64,000 nt of DNA from Ferruginibacter sp. (GTDB lineage Bacteria > Bacteroidota > Bacteroidia > Chitinophagales > Chitinophagaceae). Shown here in pieces: positions 53,365-62,495 of the stretch (position 1 is the first letter of the stretch; each line of letters starts with the position of its first letter). The DNA is taken from assembly GCF_028288465.1 (NCBI RefSeq), contig NZ_JAQBNR010000050.1, forward strand, positions 62,001-126,000, in the 5' to 3' direction. The translations under genes and the position numbers were made by a program. The notes beneath the pieces are model-generated. The model was not told the origin of the DNA, did no database searches, and saw nothing but the letters and a program-made list of their open reading frames with translations.

Positions 53365-56028
53365 ATGCAGCGGAGAAAATTTTTACAAACATCCAGCCTG
53401 TTTGCCGCAGGTGTATTGAGTGCCCGTTTTAATGCCATTGCCGGCCCTTTTGCGCCGGGTGAACTAGGGCCCCGCATACCCGTTGATAAAAAGATAGACC
53501 CTGAGTGGATTAAGTCTTTATACAAGCGGGGCTTTGTTACAAAATACCTGCAGTCAAGGAACGAGCTGCAATACATTGGCATGCCCGTAGGCGGTATCAA
53601 CGCAGGCACGGTGTATTTGGGTGGAGATGGCAGACTGTGGTTATGGGATATTTTCAACGCCAATCAAAACGGCATCGATCCAAAGGAAATTGACTGGCCT
53701 ACCGAATTGCATGTGGGAAAGAAAGTCCGCTCCCAGGATGGCTCCGCTTACGTGGCACCGGCAAAAGATATCCGGCCGCTGGACCAGGGTTTTGCATTTA
53801 AGATCACACATCAGGGTGGTACCGTTGTTAAAAGAATGCTGGCCGCAGACTGGGATGATATTGTATTTGAAGCAACCTATCCCATGGCCAAAATTACCTA
53901 CCTGGATAAGCAATTACCGGTGCAGATTGTGGCGGAAATTTTTTCTCCGTTTATTCCATTGGATGAATTGAATTCCGGCCTTCCGGCCACCATTTACTCT
54001 TTCAATATTAAAAACAATTCAGCCGCTCCGGTACAGGTTCAAATTACCGGTTGGATAGAAAACAAAACCGGTATCCGCTCTGCTGGTAAGGACGAAGAGC
54101 GCATCAATACAGCAGCCGTAAAACAACGTACTGCAGCCGTTCTTTGTTCAATTGAAAGCAAAACCGATCCGGATAAATTAGCGGCACAGCCGGATTATGG
54201 CACACTGGGTGTAGCCGCATTGCATAAAAATTCATTTGCCATTGCTGCCGTGGATACAGATAATAATCAAGCACTTTTTGTTCCAGCGACTATAAACAAA
54301 GTAACATCGTCCATTGATAAAAAATTAGTTGGCGCCGTATGTTCAACATTAAATATGTCACTAAATCAAACGCAAAAAGCTGATTTTATTTTTGCGTGGC
54401 ATTTCGCCAATCTTACATTGGCTGCGATACCCGATGCCGGACAATTTTACAACACACTGTTTAAAAATGCGGCCGAAGTAACTGCTTATATTCAAAAAAA
54501 TTTTACAAAGCTTGCGGGTGAAACCCGTCTATGGAAAGAAACTTTTTATGAATCCACTTTACCTTATTGGTTTTTAGAAAGAACATTTTTAAATATTGGT
54601 TGCCTGGCTACTACAACCTCTCACCGTATGGAAAGCGGCCGCTATTATGCCTGGGAAGGCGTAGGCTGTTGCGAAGGAACCTGCACGCACGTATGGCAGT
54701 ATGCACAGGCATCCGGAAGAATTTTTCCGCACATGGAAAAAGATATCCGTGAACGGGTTGATCTTGGATTATCATTACAAAAAGATGGCAGCATGTGGTA
54801 CCGTTGTGAAGCACACAAAGTGCCGGCGGTGGACGGACAGGCAGGTACCATTCTCCGCTTTTACAGGGAGCATCAGATGAGTACCGATAACACCTTCTTA
54901 CAACAGAACTGGAGAAAAATAAAAACCACCATACAGTATTTGATGACGCTGGATAAAAATACGGATGGCATGGAAGACACGCCGTTGATGAATACACTGG
55001 ATGCGGAATGGGATGGAGAAATTGCCTGGATTGTCGGCTTATGTATTGCGGCCGTAAAAGCCGGTGAAATGATGGCGGTTGAAATGCAGGATGATGGTTT
55101 TGCCAAACGATGCGCCAACTATGTAACAGCAGGGAAAAAGAATATGGAAGACAAATTATTTAACGGCGAGTATTTTATTCACCGGCCTGATGAAGTGAAA
55201 GGAAGAAAAAATTTAGGATCTTACAATACCTGTCATATAGACCAGGTGTACGGACAAAGCTGGGCTTTCCAGGCAGGCATTGGAAGGGTGCTGGATAAAG
55301 AAAAAACCATGCGTGCATTGAAGAGTTTATGGAAATATAATTTTACGCCGGATGTGGGGCCTTACCTGAAAGACAAAGTGAAATGGAGACCTTATGCTTT
55401 ACCCGGCGAGGGTGGCATGATCATGAATACCAATCCAAAAAATGAACCCAATGCCTATGGTGAAAATGTGAGCTGGCAGATCGGTTATTTTCACGAATGC
55501 ATGAGTGGCTTTGAACACCAGGTAGCCGCACACATGATGGCAGAAGGCATGACGGATGAAGCGCTGGTATTAACAAGAACCATTCACGACAGGTACCATG
55601 CAGCCAAAAGAAACCCGTTTAATGAAATAGAATGCAGCGACCACTATGCCCGCGCAATGGCCAGCTACGGTACTTTCATTACTGCCTGTGGATTTGAATA
55701 CCATGGACCGAAAGGCTATATAAAATTTGCTCCCAAAATAAGCCCCGATAACTTTAAAGCGCCTTTTACATCAGCAGCCGGCTGGGGTACGTATGAACAG
55801 CAACAAAATACAACAGGTATCACAGCCAGGCTGCATGTGAAATACGGCAGCCTTCAGTTGCAGACCATTTCGCTGGAAACAAATGCTAAAGCAAATAAGA
55901 TAACTGTTCTATTGGGTGCAAAGAATATTTCTTGTCAGTTCGATCAAAGAGATAATCAAATAACAATCACGCTGGCAAGCCGCAACGTTATAAATAAAAG
56001 CCAGCAACTAATTATAAAGATTGTTTAG
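53365..56028 (+). CDS. GH116-family glycosidase (bile-acid beta-glucosidase type)
   Basis: This 887-residue secreted enzyme has a twin-arginine-like signal (MQRRKFLQTSSLFAAG). The beta-sandwich N-terminal domain (YIGMPVGGINAGTVYLGGDGRLWLWDIF) is followed by the (alpha/alpha)6 barrel (GVGCCEGTCTHVWQYAQ, NTLDAEWDGEIAWIVGL, DQVYGQSWAFQAGIG, NPFNEIECSDHYARAMASYG), as in GH116 beta-glucosidases/xylosidases related to human GBA2. It should cleave beta-linked glucose or xylose from glycosides or oligosaccharides, probably in the periplasm. Length agrees with the family. A SlyD-like isomerase gene begins 2 bases after its stop codon. Confidence 0.9.
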   Translation: MQRRKFLQTSSLFAAGVLSARFNAIAGPFAPGELGPRIPVDKKIDPEWIKSLYKRGFVTKYLQSRNELQYIGMPVGGINAGTVYLGGDGRLWLWDIFNANQNGIDPKEIDWPTELHVGKKVRSQDGSAYVAPAKDIRPLDQGFAFKITHQGGTVVKRMLAADWDDIVFEATYPMAKITYLDKQLPVQIVAEIFSPFIPLDELNSGLPATIYSFNIKNNSAAPVQVQITGWIENKTGIRSAGKDEERINTAAVKQRTAAVLCSIESKTDPDKLAAQPDYGTLGVAALHKNSFAIAAVDTDNNQALFVPATINKVTSSIDKKLVGAVCSTLNMSLNQTQKADFIFAWHFANLTLAAIPDAGQFYNTLFKNAAEVTAYIQKNFTKLAGETRLWKETFYESTLPYWFLERTFLNIGCLATTTSHRMESGRYYAWEGVGCCEGTCTHVWQYAQASGRIFPHMEKDIRERVDLGLSLQKDGSMWYRCEAHKVPAVDGQAGTILRFYREHQMSTDNTFLQQNWRKIKTTIQYLMTLDKNTDGMEDTPLMNTLDAEWDGEIAWIVGLCIAAVKAGEMMAVEMQDDGFAKRCANYVTAGKKNMEDKLFNGEYFIHRPDEVKGRKNLGSYNTCHIDQVYGQSWAFQAGIGRVLDKEKTMRALKSLWKYNFTPDVGPYLKDKVKWRPYALPGEGGMIMNTNPKNEPNAYGENVSWQIGYFHECMSGFEHQVAAHMMAEGMTDEALVLTRTIHDRYHAAKRNPFNEIECSDHYARAMASYGTFITACGFEYHGPKGYIKFAPKISPDNFKAPFTSAAGWGTYEQQQNTTGITARLHVKYGSLQLQTISLETNAKANKITVLLGAKNISCQFDQRDNQITITLASRNVINKSQQLIIKIV

Positions 56029-56030
56029 CA

Positions 56031-56528
56031 ATGGAAATGAAAGTAACAAGCCGAACCGTTGTATCAATAGAATACGAACTCACCGATGAGCAGGGCCTTG
56101 TGCTGGATAGCAATAAAGGTTTTGCAACGCTGGACTTCGTGCAGGGCGCCGGAACTATTTTACCTGCAATAGAACAAGCACTCGAAGGTTGTGCCATCAA
56201 TGAAAATAAAAAGATTACCCTTACTCCCCAGCTTGCGTTTGGTTTATATGATGAAACGCAGGTATACCAGCTTCCAATACAAGATTACTTACATACTGGC
56301 TTTGTGAATGTGGATGATGCCATTCAATTACCAGATGGAAGGGAAGCAACAATTGTTGCGGCGGATGAACATTTTTTAACAGCAGATGCCAATCATCCGC
56401 TTGCGGGGCAAACGCTTTATTACAATGTGACTATTAAAGATATAAGAGCTGCAACACCGGAAGAAATATTTACCGGGCAACCTTTCCCGGCAGTACAATG
56501 TTGTTCCGGCAAGCCGGGCTGTTGCTGA
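56031..56528 (+). CDS. SlyD-like FKBP-type peptidyl-prolyl isomerase
   Basis: This 165-residue protein combines an FKBP domain with the inserted flap of SlyD (about residues 70-125: LAFGLYDETQVYQLPIQDYL, PDGREATIVAADEHFLTADANHPLAG). It catalyses proline isomerisation and acts as a chaperone in the cytoplasm. The C-terminus QCCSGKPGCC has four cysteines in nine residues, a short counterpart of the metal-binding tail of SlyD, and could bind nickel, zinc or copper. It begins two bases after the GH116 stop, so the two genes share a transcript. Confidence 0.85.
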   Translation: MEMKVTSRTVVSIEYELTDEQGLVLDSNKGFATLDFVQGAGTILPAIEQALEGCAINENKKITLTPQLAFGLYDETQVYQLPIQDYLHTGFVNVDDAIQLPDGREATIVAADEHFLTADANHPLAGQTLYYNVTIKDIRAATPEEIFTGQPFPAVQCCSGKPGCC

Positions 56529-56585
56529 TGTTTAAATCGCGTTGAAGATCCATATTGTATTTTCTTCCGCCTTCATCACCTCTTT

Positions 56586-56734
56586 CAATTCGTTGATTTC
56601 GCCTCTACAGCCGGCGGGCTGCGTAACTGCGACGCTGCTGCTTTTGCTTCTTTCAAAAAAATGTGCTGCGCATTTTTTTGAATTCCGGCAAGCGGAACCG
56701 AAGCAAAAGAGGCAGCCTACGCAGTTACTGTTTT
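56586..56734. repeat. Palindromic dispersed element, copy 2 (inverted)
   Basis: The reverse complement matches 48974-49121 closely: AACAGTAACTG, CTGCCTCTTTTG, AAAATGCGCAGCA, AAGCAAAAGCAGCAGCG, CAGTTACGCAGCC and the final GGCGAAATCAAC block occur in the same order. The internal CCCGCCT/AGGCGGG hairpin of copy 1 is replaced by a CCGCTTGCCGG-type sequence, so the copies have diverged there. It lies in the gap between the SlyD-like and DinB genes. Confidence 0.8.
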
Positions 56735-56862
56735 CAGTTCAGAGAATGCCTTGAAGACTCCACATTGATAGGATAGTAATGATAATTTGAAATGAGGTGA
56801 GCATATTCATTGGTATCATATAATTGAAACTTGCTGATCCTTTTGCGTACTAATCCTGGCGA

Positions 56863-56892
56863 TAAAAAAAGGCGCAGAACTTATCTGCGCCT
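56863..56892 (-). terminator. Terminator of the exported DinB gene
   Basis: Nine-base arms (56870-56878 and 56884-56892) are followed on the minus strand by seven T residues, 25 bases after the stop codon of the DinB-like gene. Confidence 0.88.
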
Positions 56893-56916
56893 GGAAATAA
56901 TATATCAGCATATCGC

Positions 56917-57447
56917 TTAAAATAATTTCTCTGCTGGTGGCTTAGCTCCTGCCAAACGAATGTACACAGTAGTTTGTCCACGGTGATGCGTTTGATGCTC
57001 GAAGCACTTAGCGAGCGCTGCGCCTTTTGTCAAATCAAATCTGCCGAACAATTTTACATTTTCATTCAGCTGCGCTGGCGTCATTTTTTTAATACTGTTA
57101 ATTACAAAATCATAGCCTGCCATTACCAGCTTGGTTACATTAGCTTTTGATTTGTCGGTTGTTTTTTCTGACTCACCAAAACCAACCGGGCTTTTTTCCC
57201 CTGTAACGGCAGAAACAAAACCATAATTGGCATCGGTTAAATGCAGCATCTGTTCTGCAAATGAACGCATTTCCGGCGTGGGTTTCAGGGCGTAGCCCGG
57301 TTCGGGCATGGTATCCAAATATTCTTTTGTATATTCTTTGGCCCGCTCCCATTCTTTCACCATATCATTTACTGGTGTTTGTGCCTGGGCAAAATTGACG
57401 GTGCACAATAAAAGGCACAGCGACATAAAAAATTGAATTGCTTTCAT
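56917..57447 (-). CDS. Exported DinB-fold protein
   Basis: This 176-residue protein has a signal peptide (about 1-22, ending AQAQ), then a four-helix DinB-like domain. The usual metal-binding histidines appear in MLHLTDANYGF (near residue 70) and FEHQTHHRGQTTVYIRL (near residue 150). Most DinB-like enzymes are cytoplasmic thiol-dependent transferases or hydrolases, so the periplasmic location is unusual, although exported forms occur in this phylum. The start is ATG 57447. It is solitary, with its own terminator. The cytoplasmic DinB protein at 23230-23727 is a distant relative. Confidence 0.8.
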   Translation of the reverse strand: MKAIQFFMSLCLLLCTVNFAQAQTPVNDMVKEWERAKEYTKEYLDTMPEPGYALKPTPEMRSFAEQMLHLTDANYGFVSAVTGEKSPVGFGESEKTTDKSKANVTKLVMAGYDFVINSIKKMTPAQLNENVKLFGRFDLTKGAALAKCFEHQTHHRGQTTVYIRLAGAKPPAEKLF

Positions 57448-57590
57448 GTTTGTTAGTTTTAGTATAGTAGATAATTAAAAAACACACCACAAAAATGGAC
57501 GGTGCCGCATAAAAATACAAAAAGCGTTGTACCGCCGCAAGTTATTTACACCGGGGGTTGCGCCACTTTATCCTTGCTGACGACCGCACC

Positions 57591-58463
57591 TTACTGCTGC
57601 AACTTTTTTTGATATTCTTCCTGCAAATCCCTGAGGGCTTCATCATATCCCTGCTGGTCTTTAAAAGCCGCCGGATTGTAAGCATCGCCGGGCTGATGCT
57701 TTTTATGCAGGTCAAACTGACCGGCATGCGATGCCAGCCAGATATCAAAAGAAATATTTTTCATTGCGTTGAAAGTATACGCATAATCGACGGCTATTTC
57801 AGGGTAGGTGGAGATAGCTGTAAATGCTTTATCCGTAACAATTGAAGGCATGTTGGCGATCAGTACTTTGTAAGACCGCTGCTCATTTTTTACCGTAAAT
57901 AAAAAACTGCAGGAGCCTTTAGTATGACCGGGGTGATGCAGCAGCACGAGTTGCATATTGCCGAGGCGAATGGTATCACCATCACGGAGTAAACGATCCG
58001 CTTTTACCGGTTTAAAGCTTATTCCATGTTGACCCAATGCATAATCCGTACTGCCGCCTGATGTCAATGCTGCCGCATCTTTTTCATCCACCATCAGTTG
58101 GGCACCGGTTGCTTTTTTAATGGCGGCCATCGCACCCATATGATCGTAATGGGCTTGTGTAGTCAACAGTATTTTTGTATCAGCAAATTTAAACCCGAGG
58201 GTTTGGATGTTCTTTTTAATTTGTGCACCGGAAGCTGCCAGTCCTGTGTTGATGAGGATATTTCCTTCGCTTGTTGTTATAAGATAACACGCCAAATCAT
58301 ACGTGCCCACATAATACAGGTTGCCGGCAATGCGGAATGGCTGGTAAGGCCTTGTCCATTCTGCAGGAGTCCTGGGCTCTTTTACTTTTTGTGCAGTTGT
58401 TACGGAAACAGTCAGCAACAGCACAACCGCCAGCAATATATTTTTAAATAAATGGTTAACCAT
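57591..58463 (-). CDS. Subclass B3 metallo-beta-lactamase, GOB-like
   Basis: This 290-residue periplasmic enzyme has a signal peptide (about 1-24). Its zinc site reads QAHYDH (Gln103, His105, Asp107, His108), PGHT (His180) and SHAGQF (His246). In B3 enzymes the first position is normally histidine; glutamine there is the hallmark of the GOB type from Elizabethkingia. Family enzymes hydrolyse penicillins, cephalosporins and carbapenems, but activity here is untested. The gene is solitary, without mobile-element signs, and is probably an intrinsic chromosomal gene. Related B3-like proteins without beta-lactamase activity also exist. Confidence 0.85.
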   Translation of the reverse strand: MVNHLFKNILLAVVLLLTVSVTTAQKVKEPRTPAEWTRPYQPFRIAGNLYYVGTYDLACYLITTSEGNILINTGLAASGAQIKKNIQTLGFKFADTKILLTTQAHYDHMGAMAAIKKATGAQLMVDEKDAAALTSGGSTDYALGQHGISFKPVKADRLLRDGDTIRLGNMQLVLLHHPGHTKGSCSFLFTVKNEQRSYKVLIANMPSIVTDKAFTAISTYPEIAVDYAYTFNAMKNISFDIWLASHAGQFDLHKKHQPGDAYNPAAFKDQQGYDEALRDLQEEYQKKLQQ

Positions 58464-58748
58464 ACAGCAATGAAGTATTGAAAATGAACGTCAAATATAC
58501 ATGGCTTTTTTATTAGAATGCTGCCTGTTATCCCGATTTCCCGCTACCGAAAACCCGTGCTTATTTTAAACCAACCAGTGACTGGTTCATTCATCATCAA
58601 ATCCCGCTTCCTGCTGGTAAGTCAGATGAGCAGCGGGGTTATATATTTCCTGTAAGCTGTGTTGAAGAGAAGCCACCTATCTCCTTTTCATGGCCCTCTT
58701 TTTGTTGCAACCTATTTTGTAACTTTAAAAAACACATAACAAGCTGCC

Positions 58749-59636
58749 ATGGAAAATATAAAAAAGGAAGACATCCAACAGGAAGTATTTGATTTGTATG
58801 ACGACTATGCCCACAACCGCGTAAACCGGCGTGACTTTATGCAAAAGCTAACTACTTATGCGGTTGGTGGCATTACCGTAACTTCCCTCATGAGTTTTTT
58901 GATGCCTGATTACGAAGGTGCCATCCAGGTAAAAGCCGGTGATCCGCGGGTGCAGTCCGGTTATATTACCTACCCCTCTCCAAGGGGCGGCGGTACTATT
59001 AAAGCGTTGCTCACAATGCCCACCGGTTCGCAACCCAAATGGGGCGGTGTGGTAGTGGTGCACGAAAACCGCGGCCTTAACCCGCACATAGAAGATGTGG
59101 CAAGGCGGGTGGCGCTTGCAGGATTTATTTCGCTTGCACCCGATGCATTAACACCCTTGGGCGGTTACCCGGGTGATGATGACAAAGGTCGTGAACTGCA
59201 AAGCAAGCGGGATAAAAATGAAATGCTGGAAGACTTTATAGCAGGCTACGACTACCTGGTAAAACACAAAGACTGCAATGGCAAAGTGGGTGTGGTAGGT
59301 TTTTGTTTTGGTGGTGGCATCGCCAACCAGATGGCAGTGCGTATCCCGGAACTTGCCGCCGCTGTTCCTTTTTATGGCGGTCAGCCTCCTGTGGATGACG
59401 TACCCAAAATAAAGGCGCCGCTGTTATTGCATTATGCCGGCCTTGATACCCGTGTAAATGAAGGCTGGCCCGCCTATGAAGCGGCATTAAAAGCAAACAA
59501 CAAAGCATACACTGCATATATTTACCCCAACGTAAACCATGGCTTTAATAATGATACCACACCCCGCTATGACAAGGCAGCTGCCGAACTTGCCTGGCAA
59601 CGCACCATTGATTTTTTTAAAGAAAAACTAAAATAG
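58749..59636 (+). CDS. Exported dienelactone hydrolase-family protein
   Basis: This 295-residue alpha/beta hydrolase has the dienelactone hydrolase triad Cys186 (GFCFGG), Asp233 (GLDTR) and His264 (NVNHGF), and VVVVHENRGLNPHIEDVARR typical of the family. A twin-arginine-like segment NRRDFMQKLTTYAVGGITV (26-44) lies behind a charged N-terminal stretch of 25 residues, so Tat export is plausible though the leader is long. DLH enzymes open lactone rings of chloroaromatic breakdown; many family members have other ester substrates. The gene is solitary. Confidence 0.85.
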   Translation: MENIKKEDIQQEVFDLYDDYAHNRVNRRDFMQKLTTYAVGGITVTSLMSFLMPDYEGAIQVKAGDPRVQSGYITYPSPRGGGTIKALLTMPTGSQPKWGGVVVVHENRGLNPHIEDVARRVALAGFISLAPDALTPLGGYPGDDDKGRELQSKRDKNEMLEDFIAGYDYLVKHKDCNGKVGVVGFCFGGGIANQMAVRIPELAAAVPFYGGQPPVDDVPKIKAPLLLHYAGLDTRVNEGWPAYEAALKANNKAYTAYIYPNVNHGFNNDTTPRYDKAAAELAWQRTIDFFKEKLK

Positions 59637-59797
59637 ATAAGCATATTTTTATTTTTCCGCGTCACAATTTTTTCCATTGATATGGATAATAATCTTTGTA
59701 AAGACAGCTTGGTTCCTCTTTTATTTTGAATGAAAAGAACCTTTCTGAAACGCGAGCTGATGGTTTAACTTTAGGTTCAAATAAACCATGCTGCATT

Positions 59798-62314
59798 ATG
59801 AACCGTAAATTGATCGCTGCTTCTTTTTTATCAATCTGCCTGTTGTGTTCCATGTTTGATGCGCCGGGCCAGGATGCATGGATCAGAATTAATCAACTTG
59901 GTTATACACCGGATGGCATTAAGGTAGCCGTTTGGTGTGGCAAAGGTGCCCAACAAATCACTTCATTTAACCTCGTGGATTCCGCCAGCGGCAAAGCAGT
60001 TTTTACAACAGCCGCTTCAAAAAACTTTGGCGTTTATGGTCCCTTTGAAAATACTTACCGGCTCAATTTTTCCATGTTTCAACAACCCGGCAGGTATTTT
60101 CTTTCAGCAGGCAACGCAACCTCGCCCGTGTTTTCCATCGGTGCCGATGTGTACAAAGGCGTAGCGGATTTTTGTTTGCAATACATGCGGCAGCAACGCA
60201 GTGGTTTTAATCCGTATTTAAAAGACAGTTGCCATACACATGATGGCTATACGTTGTATGCTGCTTCAGCCGGCATAAAAGACAGTACGCATATTGACGT
60301 GTCAGGCGGCTGGCATGATGCCAGCGATTACCTGCAGTATTCCACCACCTCAGCCAATGCTACTTATCATTTACTGATGGCGTACCGCGATTTTCCTTCC
60401 GTTTTTACTGATTACAAAATGGCCAACGGACTGGATGGAAAAGATGGTGTACCCGACGTACTGAACGAAGCCAAATGGGGGCTGGACTGGCTGTTAAAAA
60501 TGCACCCGAAGCCAGGTTTATTATTTAACCAATTGGGTGACGACCGGGATCACATGGGCATGCGCATACCAAAAGAAGATAGTTTTTATGGCAGAGGTTT
60601 TGAGCGGCCGGTGTATTTTGTAAGCGGCGAACCGCAGCAACGCGGCAAGTTTATGAACAACACTACCGGCACATCTTCCACAGCAGCCAAGTTTGCCAGT
60701 GCCTTTGGATTGGGTTCCATATTATTTGGCAAGACTGATACACAATTTGCAACTATACTACAACAGAAGGCAATTACCGCACTGGCATTTGCAGGCAGGA
60801 AGCCGGGAGTTACACAAACCGCTTCCGTAAGGTCGCCTTACATTTATGCAGAAGACAATTGGGTGGATGATATGGAACTGGCCAATGCCGTAACAGCAAA
60901 AATGATTCAAACACAAGGGCGTAACAAACCCAATGCATTGTTGCCTGCCACGATCAGCAAGGCCATGCGTTATGCAGCGGCAGAGCCGGTCACGCCCTGG
61001 CTGGGTGCTGATACCGCCAAACACTACCAGTGGTACCCGTTTATAAATATTGGTCATTATGAATTAGCCAAACAACTAAAAGGTAAAACAAAAGACAGCA
61101 TCACCGGGTATTACAAAGCTGGCATTGAACGGGTATGGGACAAGGCCAAACAAAACGCATTTTACCGCGGCATACCATTTATCTGGTGCAGTAATAATTT
61201 AACAACGTCCTTCGCCATTCAATGTTACTGGTACCGGCAACTCACCGGCGATACGGCTTTTGCTGAGCTGGAACAGGCCAACACTGACTGGCTCTTTGGC
61301 TGCAATCCATGGGGCACTTCCATGGTGTATGGCTTACCGGCCTGGGGCGATAGCCCGGTAGATCCGCACTCTGCCTTTACGCATTTAAAACAATATCCCA
61401 TCAACGGCGGACTGGTAGATGGCCCCGTGTACACCACCATTTTTAGTAACCTCATTGGCATCCGGTTGCAGGAGGCAGATGAGTACGCGGCTTTTCAAAG
61501 CGGGCTGGCCGTTTACCACGATGACTATGGAGACTACAGCACCAACGAACCTACCATGGATGGAACGGCATCGCTGATTTACCTGGCGGCTGCCAAAGAA
61601 GCCGAAGCCAGTCGCCCGCACAACACTGTATTTAAAGGCGCTGTAACTAGAGGCCGCACAGATAAAAAACAACTGGCACTGGTATTTACCGGTGATGAAT
61701 TTGCCGATGGCGGCGAACACATTGCTGGCGTGTTACACCAGCAAAACATACAAGCCGGTTTCTTTTTTACCGGTAAATTTTACCGCAACCCCGCCTTTCG
61801 TTCACTGGTTAAAAAGCTGCGGCAACAAGGCCACTACCTTGGGCCACACAGCGACCAGCACCTGCTGTATTGCGACTGGAACAACCGCGACAGTTTGCTG
61901 GTAACAAAACAACAATTTACCGCCGACCTCAAGGCCAACCTGCAGGCCATCAGCAAAAACGGCATTGCAAAACCAACCTGTTTTTTGCCACCTTATGAAT
62001 GGTACAACGACAGTATTGCGGCCTGGACAAAAGCATGCGGACTGCAGCTCATCAACTACTCGCCCGGTACATTGAGCAATGCGGATTATACCTACCCCGG
62101 TTTAAAAAATTACCGCAGCTCCGGTGAAATTTACCGGTCCATTCTGCAAACCGAAGCAAGTGATGCACATGGTTTAAACGGCTATATTTTATTGCTGCAC
62201 ATTGGTACAGACAGCCGCCGTACCGACAAATTGTATGACCGGTTAAATGAACTGATAACGGCGTTGAAACAAAAAGGATATGCGTTTAAAAGAGTAGATG
62301 AGTTACTGAGGTAA
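59798..62314 (+). CDS. GH9 glycosidase fused to a polysaccharide deacetylase domain
   Basis: This 838-residue secreted protein has a signal peptide (about 1-25) and a cellulase N-terminal Ig-like domain (about 26-115, with WIRINQLGYTPDG). A GH9 (alpha/alpha)6 domain (about 125-610) carries GGWHDASDY with Asp174 and Asp177 and acid Glu584 in NEPTMDGTA. The C-terminal NodB-like domain (about 620-838) has VFTGDEFADGG, SDQHLLYCDW, LPPYEWYN and LLLHIGTD, corresponding to the deacetylase motif series. The product probably trims beta-glucan or chitosan-like chains and may remove acetyl groups. ATG 59798 gives the signal peptide; the longer frame adds a non-signal leader. The canonical TFDD motif is altered, so deacetylase activity needs proof. 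Confidence 0.88.
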   Translation: MNRKLIAASFLSICLLCSMFDAPGQDAWIRINQLGYTPDGIKVAVWCGKGAQQITSFNLVDSASGKAVFTTAASKNFGVYGPFENTYRLNFSMFQQPGRYFLSAGNATSPVFSIGADVYKGVADFCLQYMRQQRSGFNPYLKDSCHTHDGYTLYAASAGIKDSTHIDVSGGWHDASDYLQYSTTSANATYHLLMAYRDFPSVFTDYKMANGLDGKDGVPDVLNEAKWGLDWLLKMHPKPGLLFNQLGDDRDHMGMRIPKEDSFYGRGFERPVYFVSGEPQQRGKFMNNTTGTSSTAAKFASAFGLGSILFGKTDTQFATILQQKAITALAFAGRKPGVTQTASVRSPYIYAEDNWVDDMELANAVTAKMIQTQGRNKPNALLPATISKAMRYAAAEPVTPWLGADTAKHYQWYPFINIGHYELAKQLKGKTKDSITGYYKAGIERVWDKAKQNAFYRGIPFIWCSNNLTTSFAIQCYWYRQLTGDTAFAELEQANTDWLFGCNPWGTSMVYGLPAWGDSPVDPHSAFTHLKQYPINGGLVDGPVYTTIFSNLIGIRLQEADEYAAFQSGLAVYHDDYGDYSTNEPTMDGTASLIYLAAAKEAEASRPHNTVFKGAVTRGRTDKKQLALVFTGDEFADGGEHIAGVLHQQNIQAGFFFTGKFYRNPAFRSLVKKLRQQGHYLGPHSDQHLLYCDWNNRDSLLVTKQQFTADLKANLQAISKNGIAKPTCFLPPYEWYNDSIAAWTKACGLQLINYSPGTLSNADYTYPGLKNYRSSGEIYRSILQTEASDAHGLNGYILLLHIGTDSRRTDKLYDRLNELITALKQKGYAFKRVDELLR

Positions 62315-62495
62315 AAGTATTTGTGTAGCAAATTTTTTACACCTTGAGGTGGGTTATTTTTAAGTGCTGCCTGTACTTCCTTCATCGATATTTAAAGAGC
62401 AAAATCTGCAGGTACGCCGGTAAATTCAAGTGCCTGATGAAGGCAAAAATCCATGTATCAGTCAACAGCTGATTACCACACAATATTGTTTGCTT

